From positions 310,001 through 374,000 of the forward strand of contig NZ_ADVG01000004.1 in assembly GCF_000178855.1 (NCBI RefSeq): a stretch of DNA of 64,000 nt, given 5' to 3'. Shown here piece after piece: positions 36,417 to 44,775 of this stretch. Origin of the DNA: Ktedonobacter racemifer DSM 44963 (GTDB taxonomy: Bacteria > Chloroflexota > Ktedonobacteria > Ktedonobacterales > Ktedonobacteraceae). Made by a program: the position numbers and the translations under genes. Position 1 is the stretch's first letter. Every line of letters starts with the position of its first letter. Below the pieces are notes generated by a model, which worked only from the letters and a program-made list of their open reading frames with translations, searched no databases and was not told where the DNA came from.

Positions 36417-37337
36417 ATGCAGTTCTTGAAACGACTCGCTCGACGGTCTTCCCCTCCAACCCACATGCCCACCCTCGCTTCTCCTTCCCTTGAACGCCGC
36501 TATCGTGATGATGTTCCCTATTTGCTCCCGAAAGATCTGGAGGAAGGCGATCGACTCAATTTTCAGCATTACGCACTCCGCCTGGCATTAAAAGGCAACT
36601 TCGTGGCCCCTCTGGGTGAGCAGGTTCAGCACATCCTCGATGTCGGAAGCGGCACCGGCATTTGGGGGCAGGAGATGGCCCGCCAATTCCCTCACGCGCA
36701 CATTGTTGGCCTGGATCTCGAACCGCCACAAACGGTTTCCCTCTCGGCAGCCGCAACCCTCCCACCTTCCAACTATCGCTTTCTTCAGGGAGACGTGCTC
36801 AAGGGCTTACCTTTTTCCGCCCCCACCTTCGACTTGACCCACCAACGCCTGCTCGTGTTCGCCATACCAGCAGCACAATGGCCCTTTGTCCTGGGCGAAT
36901 TGGTCCGCGTCACCCACTCGCAAGGCTGGGTCGAACTCCTCGACTTCGATGGCTTTTATAGCATGGGGCCTGCCATGGAACAAGCTGACGCCTGGCTTCG
37001 CCGCTCCTTACAGGCGCGAGGCATCCAGATGGACATCATCTCAACACTCGATGGTATTCTCCAACACGAGGCGAATGCGCAAGGCGTACAGCTTCATCAG
37101 TTCACCAAGCAATGGCTCGACCTCCCCATTGGCGGCTGGCGCTCTCACGATCGCATCGGACCCCTCGTCGAGAAGAATATCCTCAATCTGTTTCTCGCAC
37201 TCAAGTCCACCATCTGTACGCACCTGCAGATTGAACCCGCCACCTATGACCGCGTGCTAGCAACCCTTCCGCAAGAATGGCACCAGTACTATACCTATCT
37301 TCGCTGCTACCTCATCTTCTCCCAGGTGCTTCGCTGA
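36417..37337 (+). CDS. Class I SAM-dependent methyltransferase
   Basis: 306 aa. SAM-binding motif I is VQHILDVGSGTGIWGQEMAR (about residues 68-87), followed by the acidic end of strand 2 in HIVGLDLEPPQTVS, motif II FLQGDVLKGLPF and the post-motif FDLTHQRLLVFAIPAAQWPF. The C-terminal part (GILQHEANAQGVQLHQFTKQ) is like fungal/bacterial UmaA-type small-molecule methyltransferases. Substrate unknown. AGAGAGGATCTTTCCTTGT precedes the ATG. Confidence 0.9.
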   Translation: MQFLKRLARRSSPPTHMPTLASPSLERRYRDDVPYLLPKDLEEGDRLNFQHYALRLALKGNFVAPLGEQVQHILDVGSGTGIWGQEMARQFPHAHIVGLDLEPPQTVSLSAAATLPPSNYRFLQGDVLKGLPFSAPTFDLTHQRLLVFAIPAAQWPFVLGELVRVTHSQGWVELLDFDGFYSMGPAMEQADAWLRRSLQARGIQMDIISTLDGILQHEANAQGVQLHQFTKQWLDLPIGGWRSHDRIGPLVEKNILNLFLALKSTICTHLQIEPATYDRVLATLPQEWHQYYTYLRCYLIFSQVLR

Positions 37338-37714
37338 CGGGAAGGCGCTGCCTCTCTCGATAGACCTTGCACGGCGTCCAACAAAAGCAGAACAAAAGCA
37401 GAGTGCCACTCACTATGGCTATCACACGACACCAAGCCATGCTGGAAGGGCCGTGTGCTCCTTCCAGCATAGGACGCGCATATTCCATCTACACAGACAA
37501 AGAAAGAGAGCGATAGGAGGAGATGCTACAAGGAAGAACCGGGGCTTTTGCCTTGCTCACCGGGCTATGTGATCAGTGAAGGGCTAGCCCTGCAGGCTCA
37601 TGCGATGATCTTTGCTCCTGGAGAGGCAGAAGCGTGGCTGGCTGAACATATCTATCCAGAAGCAGACATACACTCGGATCATAGCGATCTTTGACAGATC
37701 GCTTGTTTGCAGTC
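37338..37714 (+). other. Intergenic with protein-like frame
   Basis: A plus-strand frame from about 37530 to 37696 reads YKEEPGLLPCSPGYVISEGL then ALQAHAMIFAPGEAEAWLAE and ends HSDHSDL, stop. It looks like a real C-terminus but the in-frame start is missing; an ATG with an AGGAGG site at 37523 is in another frame. Possibly a frameshifted small gene. Confidence 0.35.
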
Positions 37715-37963
37715 TCATGCAATGCCACTTGGCAGCAGAATCGGCGGATCTTGGCTCACGAGTTGATAATGCACACGTCGGATATGCACCTGACCAGTAT
37801 ACCCGAACCGTTAACACACCTGAGCAAACCATTCCGCCAGGGCCAGATCTGCCGGTCGGCCAACAGAAAACGGATCGTTTTGCGCCGCCAGCGCAATCAG
37901 ATCCGTCACCCGCTTTCCACTCTGCCGCGCCAACTCCTTCATCTGCTCATACGTCAACCTCAT
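37715..37963 (-). pseudogene. Frameshifted, truncated gene (unknown family)
   Basis: Starts MRLTYEQMKELARQSGKRVT then DLIALAAQNDPFSVGRPADL and ALAEWFAQ, behind an excellent RBS (GTGAGGAGGAGCAT). After ~47 residues one frame ends. A neighbouring frame continues as RFGYTGQVHIRRVHYQLVSQ, then DPPILLPSGIA and a stop. Together they look like the N-terminal ~80 residues of a larger protein of which homologues should be longer. The family name is not certain to me. Confidence 0.55.
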
Positions 37964-39340
37964 ATGCTCCTCCTCACAAAACCAGCATAGCACGTCCCCT
38001 CCGCACACATAATATCTATACGATATCGCATATATTTTAGAGAGAGACACACCCTCCATAACGGCCACCTTCAACCATCCACATCACCTCCTGGCGCCTC
38101 CCTCTCTCGAGCACTGGGCCTTCCTCTCCCCCTCCGGATCACTGGAAAACCCCCTTTCCACCCCTTTTCACGGGTAGGTTTTTTGGCGGCGCTTCTGATC
38201 CCGCTTGCGCTCCTTCCTACGTTGTTTCTCCCGACGCTTTTGTTGCTTTTCGCGCTTGCGTTTGGCCCAGGCTGATGATGCCTTCAAGACTGGATACAAC
38301 TTCGTCGGCCATGATTGTGGCACAAATCGACCCAACGGTAACGGCTCAGCTCGCACCACCGTCGCCAGAATCAGGAGCCGTCCTCGCAAAAAACAACTTT
38401 CCTCTCGTCCACGAGATGGCTTCTCCTCCCCTCTCACTCCCTCTGCGCTCTTCTCCTCATTCGATGCCCTCGTCACAGGCTTCTGGATCTCCTCCTCTGC
38501 CTCTGCGTTTCCTCCCACCCCCACCACCCAGAGCGCGGCCACTGCCATTGCCAACCACAGCCGTCTTGCTCGCCTCGGATCGCGCATTTTCGTGTGATGC
38601 CATTGCCATCCTCCCCGCTTCTGATCTTTAAACCCTCCTTCGATCCAAAATCTCATGCTGTACCAGGCGATCTCGCTTTCTTCTGGCGGGAGATCGGTCA
38701 CGATCTCCCAACACTCATCATAGCCTTCCTCCCACCCGATCAGCATGCTGCAGCACAAGCGCTCTTCTTCCCCGCATTCCACCTTTCCACTCCACTGCTC
38801 TCCTGGCTTTGCGCACCCACTCGCTCACAGCGCGAAACGGTTCCTGACTGCCTTGCAGTCGCAGCAAGACCTGTTCATTGACTCGCAAAAACGGATGCCA
38901 GCCCAAGGCCACTATCTGCTGATAGAGCCACGGAGCATACAACCCCCGATCCGCCATCACAATGACCATCCATTCGCATGGAATGCTTGGGGCGATGGCG
39001 TGCAGTAACGCTTCCCACTGTGGACGCCATGTCCCCTTTTGATGGGCTGGCATCACGTACCAGGCTACTGGGATGGCGCAGCCTCGATATTGCACGCTGA
39101 TTGCCAGGACCGTGAAGCGACTTGATAACGTGGTCGCATCCAGTGCCAGGGCGAGCTGATGCTCTTGCGAGGCCCAGCAACTCACAATCCAGCCGAGTAA
39201 TGGCGCAAAACAGGCTTCCAGATCCAGTTCCGCTCGCTTCCTGCCTGCTTTATCTTTGGCATCATAACACCATTCTCGCAAGCGTTGCCGTAGGTTGTTT
39301 TTGGGACAGGCAAGCACTTTGGCAAGGAAACTGGCAATGG

Positions 39341-40860
39341 TGGTAAATGACATCCGACATGAGCGGATTTTGCCCGCCGACTTGAGCACTTGCCCGCCAA
39401 TATGAGCAGCAGAGCCATCAGGCGCAAACGAAGCCGCTCTCCAAGCCAAGAGGTGTGTACTGTTTCTGTCAATGAGAGTCGCTCAAGATTCAACGTCATG
39501 CTGGTACTCAATGCTCGGACGGTCTTCTCGTACCAGCAGCATTCAAGCCAGTAGCTTGTGATCTGTCCGAGCTATTCAGTCCATTTTGCTCATCATTGAG
39601 CGCAAGTGTTGGATGCAAGATAACACCCTCTCACTGACCCTTTTCCTGCTCAGATACAATCCAGCCAGACCCCGAACAACTGCTCACACATTTCGGGGCC
39701 TTCTCTTTCACAATGGTCCTTTGCTCCTAGAAAATCTTGCCATGTGGTTGTCTCTCAGGTACTCTTGGAGGAGACAAATGTTCTATCAAAGAGCATAACC
39801 GGAAAAGACGGATCGCGCTCGAAATCGGATTGGAAAGGAAACCATCATGAAATTTCTTCTCACCTCGTCTGGCATCAGCAACGACAGCATTCGTAACGCC
39901 CTGGTTGAGTCTCTGGGCAAACCGATCGCCGAGTCCAGCGCCCTCGTCATTCCCACTGCGTGGTACGCCTACCCCGGCGGTCTTGCCGGAGTCTACCAAC
40001 TGATCCACGGAGTGGCCAAGAGTCCCTTTTGCGAATTGGGGTGGAAGTCGTTGGGAGTACTGGAGCTCACCGCTCTCCCCAGTATCAAGAAAGAGAATTG
40101 GGTCCCTCTGGTCCAAGAGGTTGACGCCCTGCTGGTTGGAGGAGGTGAGGTGTTTTATCTGTGCTATTGGATGTGGCAATCGGGATTAGCGGACCTCTTG
40201 CCGACGCTGCGGCGCGAGGCAGTCTATGTGGGGCTGAGCGGTGGGAGTATGGTGGTCACCCCCCCCATCGGAGTCTACGACGACCCTCAATTGACGGAGA
40301 GCCGCAGCGACAGAATGCTGGGACTGGTTGACTTTACGTTGCTTCCGCACCTGGATGCCGACTATCTGCCGGACAACTCCATGGCCGACGCAGAAAAATG
40401 GGCCGCCGGGATACCAGTACCGGCATACGCGATCGACGATCAGACCGCCATCAAAGTGATCGATGGCGTCGTCGAAGTTGTCTCCGAGGGCCATTGGAAA
40501 CGGTTTACGCCCTAAGTTTCGGGGCAGTTTCGGATGATTCAATGCTGCCTCTCCCGCTGCCCGTCAAGCCAGATTCGAGCAGGGAGAACATGGCGAGATG
40601 TGTTCTGAACAAATGGCAGGGTGTTTACAGTCACAGCCAGTAGTCTGAAGAGGCTACTGGCTTCATTTTCTCGTAACTGATAGCAGAATCTTACTATGAC
40701 CAAAAACACGTAGGTATTCGATTTGGAATTGACAGCATCAAGAAATGATTGGCCGCCTCAGAAGCGGATTCTCTGTCAGACAGTGGCGTTGTTGCTCACA
40801 TTGGCGGGCAAGTGCTCAAGTCGGCGGGCAAAATCCGCTCATGTCGGATGTCATTTACCA
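39341..40860. mobile_element. 1,520-bp inverted-repeat element with peptidase cargo
   Basis: The ends are inverted copies of about 68 bp beginning TGGTAAATGACATCCGACAT, relatives of those of the 398-bp element at 13327. Flanking 5-bp direct repeats AATGG lie at 39336-39340 and 40861-40865. The inner flanks (for example GAAGCCGCTCT on the left, GCGGATTCTCTGTCAG on the right) also match the small element. Inside, the only gene is a peptidase-E-like gene and there is no transposase, so it would have to move using one supplied in trans. Its sub-repeated ends and TG...CA termini resemble IS21. Confidence 0.92.
39847..40515 (+). CDS. Peptidase E (S51)-like protein, transposon cargo
   Basis: 222 aa. 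Opening MKFLLTSSGISNDSIRNALV matches the PepE/S51 Ser-peptidase family. Other features: PTAWYAYPGG, the Gly-rich VDALLVGGGEVFYLCYWM, and the nucleophile-elbow VYVGLSGGSMVVTPPIGV with the presumed catalytic Ser. The His-containing FTLLPHLDADYLPD follows. Family members cleave Asp-X dipeptides or cyanophycin-type substrates; specificity here is unknown. GGAAAGGAAACCATC is a strong RBS. The gene lies wholly inside the 39341-40860 inverted repeats and is intact. Confidence 0.85.
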   Translation: MKFLLTSSGISNDSIRNALVESLGKPIAESSALVIPTAWYAYPGGLAGVYQLIHGVAKSPFCELGWKSLGVLELTALPSIKKENWVPLVQEVDALLVGGGEVFYLCYWMWQSGLADLLPTLRREAVYVGLSGGSMVVTPPIGVYDDPQLTESRSDRMLGLVDFTLLPHLDADYLPDNSMADAEKWAAGIPVPAYAIDDQTAIKVIDGVVEVVSEGHWKRFTP

Positions 40861-41319
40861 AATGGTGGTGATTCCACTGGATTTGCTCAAGACCATACCA
40901 TAACTCCATAAGGCCAAAACGGCTGCCTGTGGACGACTCAGATGGGGCATATGCACGCTGATTTCTCTTTGCCAATATGCTATGGTCTCTGTATGGGACA
41001 TGGTTCTCCTCCTGAGAGAATGAAGCTGTTGAAGGTTCTTCATCCTATCAGAGAGCCATGTCCCTTCGCTTGTTCAGCTTAAAAACCTACCCGTGAAAGC
41101 TTTCCACCCCTCCCTCTATTCTTAGTCATGACTACAGGAAATAGAACTGTCACGCTGACACACCACTCACTGACAACCAGTTGCCACTTCCTTCAACATC
41201 TGGCAACGCCAGCAACACCTCGCCCCTCAGCTGCTGCTCCGCCCTTTCTCCTTCTATGACTATATGCAATGCATCTGGCTGAGGAGCATCTTTGCATAGC
41301 ATGTTCTTCTGGGAAAAGG

Positions 41320-41349
41320 TTGTCACCACATTGACACAACTGCTATCAT
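41320..41349 (+). promoter_or_regulatory. Candidate sigma-70-type promoter
   Basis: TTGTCA (41320) and TATCAT (41344) are 18 bp apart, 58 bp upstream of the DUF3841 gene start. Prediction by eye only. Confidence 0.4.
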
Positions 41350-41406
41350 GGCCTTCAAGGCAGCCTAGAGTCTATAGAGGAACTGCAAAAGAAAGAGAGC
41401 GCCTCA

Positions 41407-41814
41407 ATGCTGGTTTGGACGATTCAATCTCTTCAGGTATGGGAAACGCTCCAACAAGATGGCTTCCTAGACGGGCCTGGCCCAGATCTCATCAGTCGAG
41501 TGACTGAGTCTTGGCAATGGCAAACCGCCTATCAATGGATGGCCGAGCAGTTTGAGACCAAATTAGCGGTGTGTGGCCTTACGTACATACCATTAGAACC
41601 CCTCTCCGATCCGGTGTTCCATCAGAGGATCCTCGATAGCTGGCAACGCATCTTTGAACTGGAAGGCGTTGGCGACCCGGACTGGCTCGGCAAGCAGACC
41701 CGAGACGAAAAAGCCATCCAGGCAACCTTCTGGCAACTCTCCCTCAATCAGATCCGAGAAGTCACTGTGTTTACCAGCAGACAATCTGGCTTGATCTCAC
41801 AGACGTTGGCATGA
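41407..41814 (+). CDS. DUF3841-like protein, short form
   Basis: 135 aa. MLVWTIQSLQVWETLQQDGF is followed by WQTAYQWMAEQFETKLAVCG and the C-terminal SWQRIFELEGVGDPDWLGKQ and EKAIQATFWQLSLNQIREVT. These are the ends of DUF3841, which in full members is ~180-200 aa. The central part with the conserved Trp-rich segment is missing here, so this may be a natural short form or an in-frame deletion. Function of the family unknown. GAAAGAGAGCGCCTCA precedes the ATG. Confidence 0.75.
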   Translation: MLVWTIQSLQVWETLQQDGFLDGPGPDLISRVTESWQWQTAYQWMAEQFETKLAVCGLTYIPLEPLSDPVFHQRILDSWQRIFELEGVGDPDWLGKQTRDEKAIQATFWQLSLNQIREVTVFTSRQSGLISQTLA

Positions 41815-42060
41815 GAGAGCCGGCCAACCATTGGCTCTCTCCAGCCTGAAACAGTTTGGACCAGAGCGTTTTAAAGCGCTGAGAACAGCGTTGGTAAGCG
41901 GAATACCAAATTCCCATCCCACGTCCCGGCCCACCTACACCCTCCTATACCATCCAGACAATCCTCCTCCAGCACGCCAGATCCTCCTCTTCCTTGACTA
42001 CAGGAAATAGATTCGCGCACCTTATAATGACTCAAAAATACTATATAGCAGGTACTATTC

Positions 42061-42090
42061 TTGACAGATCCCGAGAAAAACTGACACAAT
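42061..42090 (+). promoter_or_regulatory. Candidate promoter of pheA
   Basis: TTGACA (42061) and CACAAT (42085) with an 18-bp spacer, about 30 bp upstream of the RBS. No leader peptide or T-box is visible between it and the start. Confidence 0.45.
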
Positions 42091-42121
42091 CCTCCATAAA
42101 TACATGGAGGAAAATCAATCA

Positions 42122-43013
42122 ATGGTAACATCTCCCAGTAAACAGTTGGGTACCAGTTGCGTAGCCAACATGATTAGTGTCGCCTTCCAGGGGGAGCGGG
42201 GAGCCTTTGGGGACGAGGCTGCACGGGCATATTTCCGCCAGGAGGGACAGCAAGAAGCATCCTTTCAGCCCCATCATAGCTTCGCTGATGTCTTTCACGC
42301 TGTCAGCGCGGGCGAGGTAGATTACGGTATCGTCCCTCTAGAGAACTCGCAAGCTGGCAGTATCAATGACGTGTATGACTTACTAGTTCAGCATGATGTC
42401 TATGTGATTGGAGAGATTCTCTATCCGGTCAATCATTATTTATTATGCCTGCCAGGCCAGCAACTAGGAGCGATCAAACAGGTCATCTCTCATCCACAAG
42501 CGCTTGCGCAGTGTGATGTTTTTTTTGCGAGAGCTCGGAGTGAAAACAGTAGCCACCTACAATACTGCGGGCAGCGCCAAAACAATTCGCGATGGACAGC
42601 TTCAAGGCGTCGCGGCAATTGCCAGTGCAGCGGCGGCTCAACTTTATGGGTTAGAGGTTCTAGCCGAGGGCATTCAAACCATCAAAGAAAACTACACGCG
42701 CTTCATCGCGCTCAGTCGCAAACCAACGGTACGCCTCCCAGGTCCGACAAAAACGATGCTCGCTATGGCCATCATGCACCAACCTGGTGCACTCTCTCGC
42801 TGCCTGGGTGCCCTGGCAGCCAGACAGATTAACCTGCTCAAACTCAGCTCGCGCCCAGCGCGCCAGCTGTCCTGGGAATACATCTTCTTTCTCGATCTCG
42901 AAGGGCATCGCGATGATCCAGCTATGTGTCGTGCGCTGGCAGAGCTGGCGGGGTATACCACAGCGTGCAAGGTGCTTGGCTCATTCACGCAAACCGCCAC
43001 GGAGCAAAGCTGA
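42122..43013 (+). pseudogene. pheA: Prephenate dehydratase with +1 T in a T8 run
   Basis: Makes phenylpyruvate from prephenate for phenylalanine synthesis. Catalytic domain: SVAFQGERGAFGDEAARAYF, FADVFHAVSAGEVDYGIVPL, ENSQAGSINDVYDLL and the Thr-Arg-Phe active-site motif in NYTRFIALSRKPTV. The regulatory ACT domain follows with HQPGALSRCLGALAARQINL and the ESRP-like LSSRPAR. The frame breaks at eight T (42519-42526). With seven T the protein would read QCDVFLRELGVKTVATYNTA without interruption. So this is a one-base insertion, a sequencing error or a slippage site. GGAGG at 42107 favours the start at 42122. Confidence 0.88.
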
Positions 43014-43025
43014 GAGAGCGATGAC

Positions 43026-43223
43026 ATGAAGCATCCTGGCCTTCATATTCCACATCCTGATACAATACCCCTGAAACTCCAGCAGAAAGGGAAAGACATG
43101 GGCAAAGAGCGCAAACGCATGCCTGCTGCTGATCTTTTTTATCGCGACGATCGCAACATTCCTCTTTCTTTTAGGAAGAAGGACCCTGACTACCATTCTG
43201 TGGTCGCATCCATTTTCGGGTGA
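43026..43223 (+). CDS. Small basic protein, doubtful
   Basis: 65 aa, rich in Lys/Arg/Asp: MKHPGLHIPHPDTIPLKLQQ, then KGKDMGKERKRMPAADLFYR and DPDYHSVVASIFG. It begins 12 bp after pheA. Its last 53 bp overlap the 3' end of the convergent HEPN gene. No RBS better than GAGAGCGATGAC. It could be chance. Confidence 0.35.
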   Translation: MKHPGLHIPHPDTIPLKLQQKGKDMGKERKRMPAADLFYRDDRNIPLSFRKKDPDYHSVVASIFG

Positions 43224-44718
43224 GAAAGTGAGGAGATGCCACATAACTAAGCAGATAGAGAACCGTTGCCAATGGATACTGTTTTCCTTGCGAAGGTTGG
43301 TTAGCAGCAGGGTTGCTCAGACCTTGACTCAAAGTGGGAGCAATCCTTTCAAAGAAATCCAGCTTTTCATCTGCAGAGATATCTTTTCGCTGTAATTGCT
43401 GAAGTACTTCCTGCACCAATGTTTCCGCTTGTTCGGATAATTGTGGTTTTGTGGCTAGATACGTTTGAATCACCGAATTTCCAACTGCTACCAGCGTTTC
43501 TGATAGTATTCGGTCTTCTGACGACCAAGGATGATGATCATGCAAGTCATTGACTACTTCCGCAATAGAATGCAGGCGTTGTTCTGGCAATTGAGTCTTC
43601 TGGTTGAGTAGCCGGAGTATCTTGCTAAGTCGCTCTTGATTGTGTACAAATAGCGACGAAAGTCTATCATCTTCCGCCATTTTTGCGCCAGAAAGCATGG
43701 TGGTTAAACATAAACGAAAGATGCGCCTTCCAGAAGAGGTCAAAGAGCCGTAAGTCAATTCAGCAGTATCTTTTTCACCATAACCGCTTGGAAAGCGCGT
43801 CTTTTCTCGATCCTTTGTGTAAAACAGATAATGCTGAGTCATTCCTTTGTGTACAACTGAAGAACGAGCATCGTAGAATTGTTTGAGCCAACTGTCAAGA
43901 CGAGGAAACGATCCGAGAAGAGTCATCACGGTCTCTTCAAACCGAGCAGTAACTTTGTCAGTGCTTTCAAGGCTGAATAAACTTTCAAACGCAACGGCGA
44001 GATTGAGTAGCATTTCTGGCTCATTTGTATCTGTCACAGTACCTCGATTGTACCAATCCATTGCAGTGAATAATCGATTTTCTAGCTCTGTATTTTCACG
44101 TTTATACCCCTTTAGAAAATCGACCCAAGCCCAGTTTCTTTCAGCTTCTGCAAATACTCCGATATCGAACCAGAGATCCTGACTAATATTGAGTGAGAGA
44201 TGAGGGACGGGAGGATATGTTCTGTTTCCAGGCACAACCCAAAAAATCGACCTGCCGTTAAGCATTCCATCATATCCATCAATATACTTGTTTGATGAAA
44301 CATCCTCTGGTGTCATATTTTCAACGTTGTGGTCAATTTGTGGATGATCTTCAGGCCAAATCGAGCTTTGGGGAATTTTGGTTGTAGTAAGGGTATACAT
44401 ACTAGCATGCTCTTGATGCAAAACAAGGTCACCTGAAGCATACCGATAATTGATGAGAATCTGCGCTTCATACAATCGTTGCTGAAGATTTTGGTTTATA
44501 TTGTCATGTTCCTCAAGTTCAACACATGCATAAACCATCCGTTTGATGCGAAGGTTGTTACGTAAGAAGAACATTGCAAACAGCGTTTTCAGATGCTTCT
44601 GTTGTTCCAACGATAAACCTTCTAGATCCTCACTACTACGGAAAACAATGCCACGAAGAAGTACTCGATTAGTGGTTTTGAGATAAGGAAATATGACAAA
44701 AATGTCTTTTTTACTCAT
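43171..44718 (-). CDS. HEPN-domain protein (ApeA-like)
   Basis: 515 aa. The region around residues 225-300 has the HEPN signature: MLLNLAVAFESLFSLESTDK, then SWLKQFYDARSSVVHKG, whose R-x4-H (Arg-Ser-Ser-Val-Val-His) is the RNase/nucleotidyl motif. This arrangement is typical of ApeA-type HEPN proteins, some of which act in anti-phage abortive infection. The N-terminal ~220 residues (MSKKDIFVIFPYLKTTNRVL) are unrecognised and the C-terminal ~200 are helical. AT-rich and Asn-rich compared with neighbours, suggesting recent transfer. The ATG at 44718 has GGAGAAATACTGCTT upstream. Confidence 0.7.
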   Translation of the reverse strand: MSKKDIFVIFPYLKTTNRVLLRGIVFRSSEDLEGLSLEQQKHLKTLFAMFFLRNNLRIKRMVYACVELEEHDNINQNLQQRLYEAQILINYRYASGDLVLHQEHASMYTLTTTKIPQSSIWPEDHPQIDHNVENMTPEDVSSNKYIDGYDGMLNGRSIFWVVPGNRTYPPVPHLSLNISQDLWFDIGVFAEAERNWAWVDFLKGYKRENTELENRLFTAMDWYNRGTVTDTNEPEMLLNLAVAFESLFSLESTDKVTARFEETVMTLLGSFPRLDSWLKQFYDARSSVVHKGMTQHYLFYTKDREKTRFPSGYGEKDTAELTYGSLTSSGRRIFRLCLTTMLSGAKMAEDDRLSSLFVHNQERLSKILRLLNQKTQLPEQRLHSIAEVVNDLHDHHPWSSEDRILSETLVAVGNSVIQTYLATKPQLSEQAETLVQEVLQQLQRKDISADEKLDFFERIAPTLSQGLSNPAANQPSQGKQYPLATVLYLLSYVASPHFLTRKWMRPQNGSQGPSS

Positions 44719-44775
44719 AAGCAGTATTTCTCCCTTTGCTCATACATAGACATAACGATCTGTCAAGTACCCGAT

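Larger units (their letters stand above)
38168..41001 (-). pseudogene. IS4-type DDE transposase, interrupted and frameshifted
   Basis: Begins at 41001 (MSHTETIAYWQREISVHMPH, with AGGAGGAGAACC before it) and runs to SSGITTI, where the 39341-40860 element is inserted. It continues as ASFLAKVLACPKNNLRQRLR. Catalytic segments: LALALDATTLSSRFTVL, VIVMADRGLYAPWLY, and after a frameshift near 38785 AWYSMRFWIEGGFKDQKRGG with the terminal Glu. The C-terminus is a long Lys/Arg-rich tail. Excising the inner element and one AATGG repeat restores the frame exactly; the frameshift remains. Confidence 0.88.
38166..41099 (-). mobile_element. IS4-type element carrying a nested element
   Basis: Terminal repeats TTTCACGGGTAGGTTTTT (38166) and its complement ending at 41099. 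An 11-12-bp direct repeat CTTTCCACCCC(T) flanks it (38154 and 41100), a size normal for IS4-family insertions. Net of the nested 1,520-bp element plus 5 bp, the IS is about 1.41 kb. Confidence 0.85.

Noticed and set aside
41993..42121. T-box or attenuator leader before pheA
   Set aside because: The leader after the candidate promoter is only ~30 nt, with no T-box motif, Phe-rich peptide or terminator hairpin.
42519..42526. Programmed ribosomal frameshift in pheA
   Set aside because: No downstream pseudoknot or upstream Shine-Dalgarno stimulator was evident, and no pheA family is known to need it. Kept only as mutation, error or transcriptional slippage.
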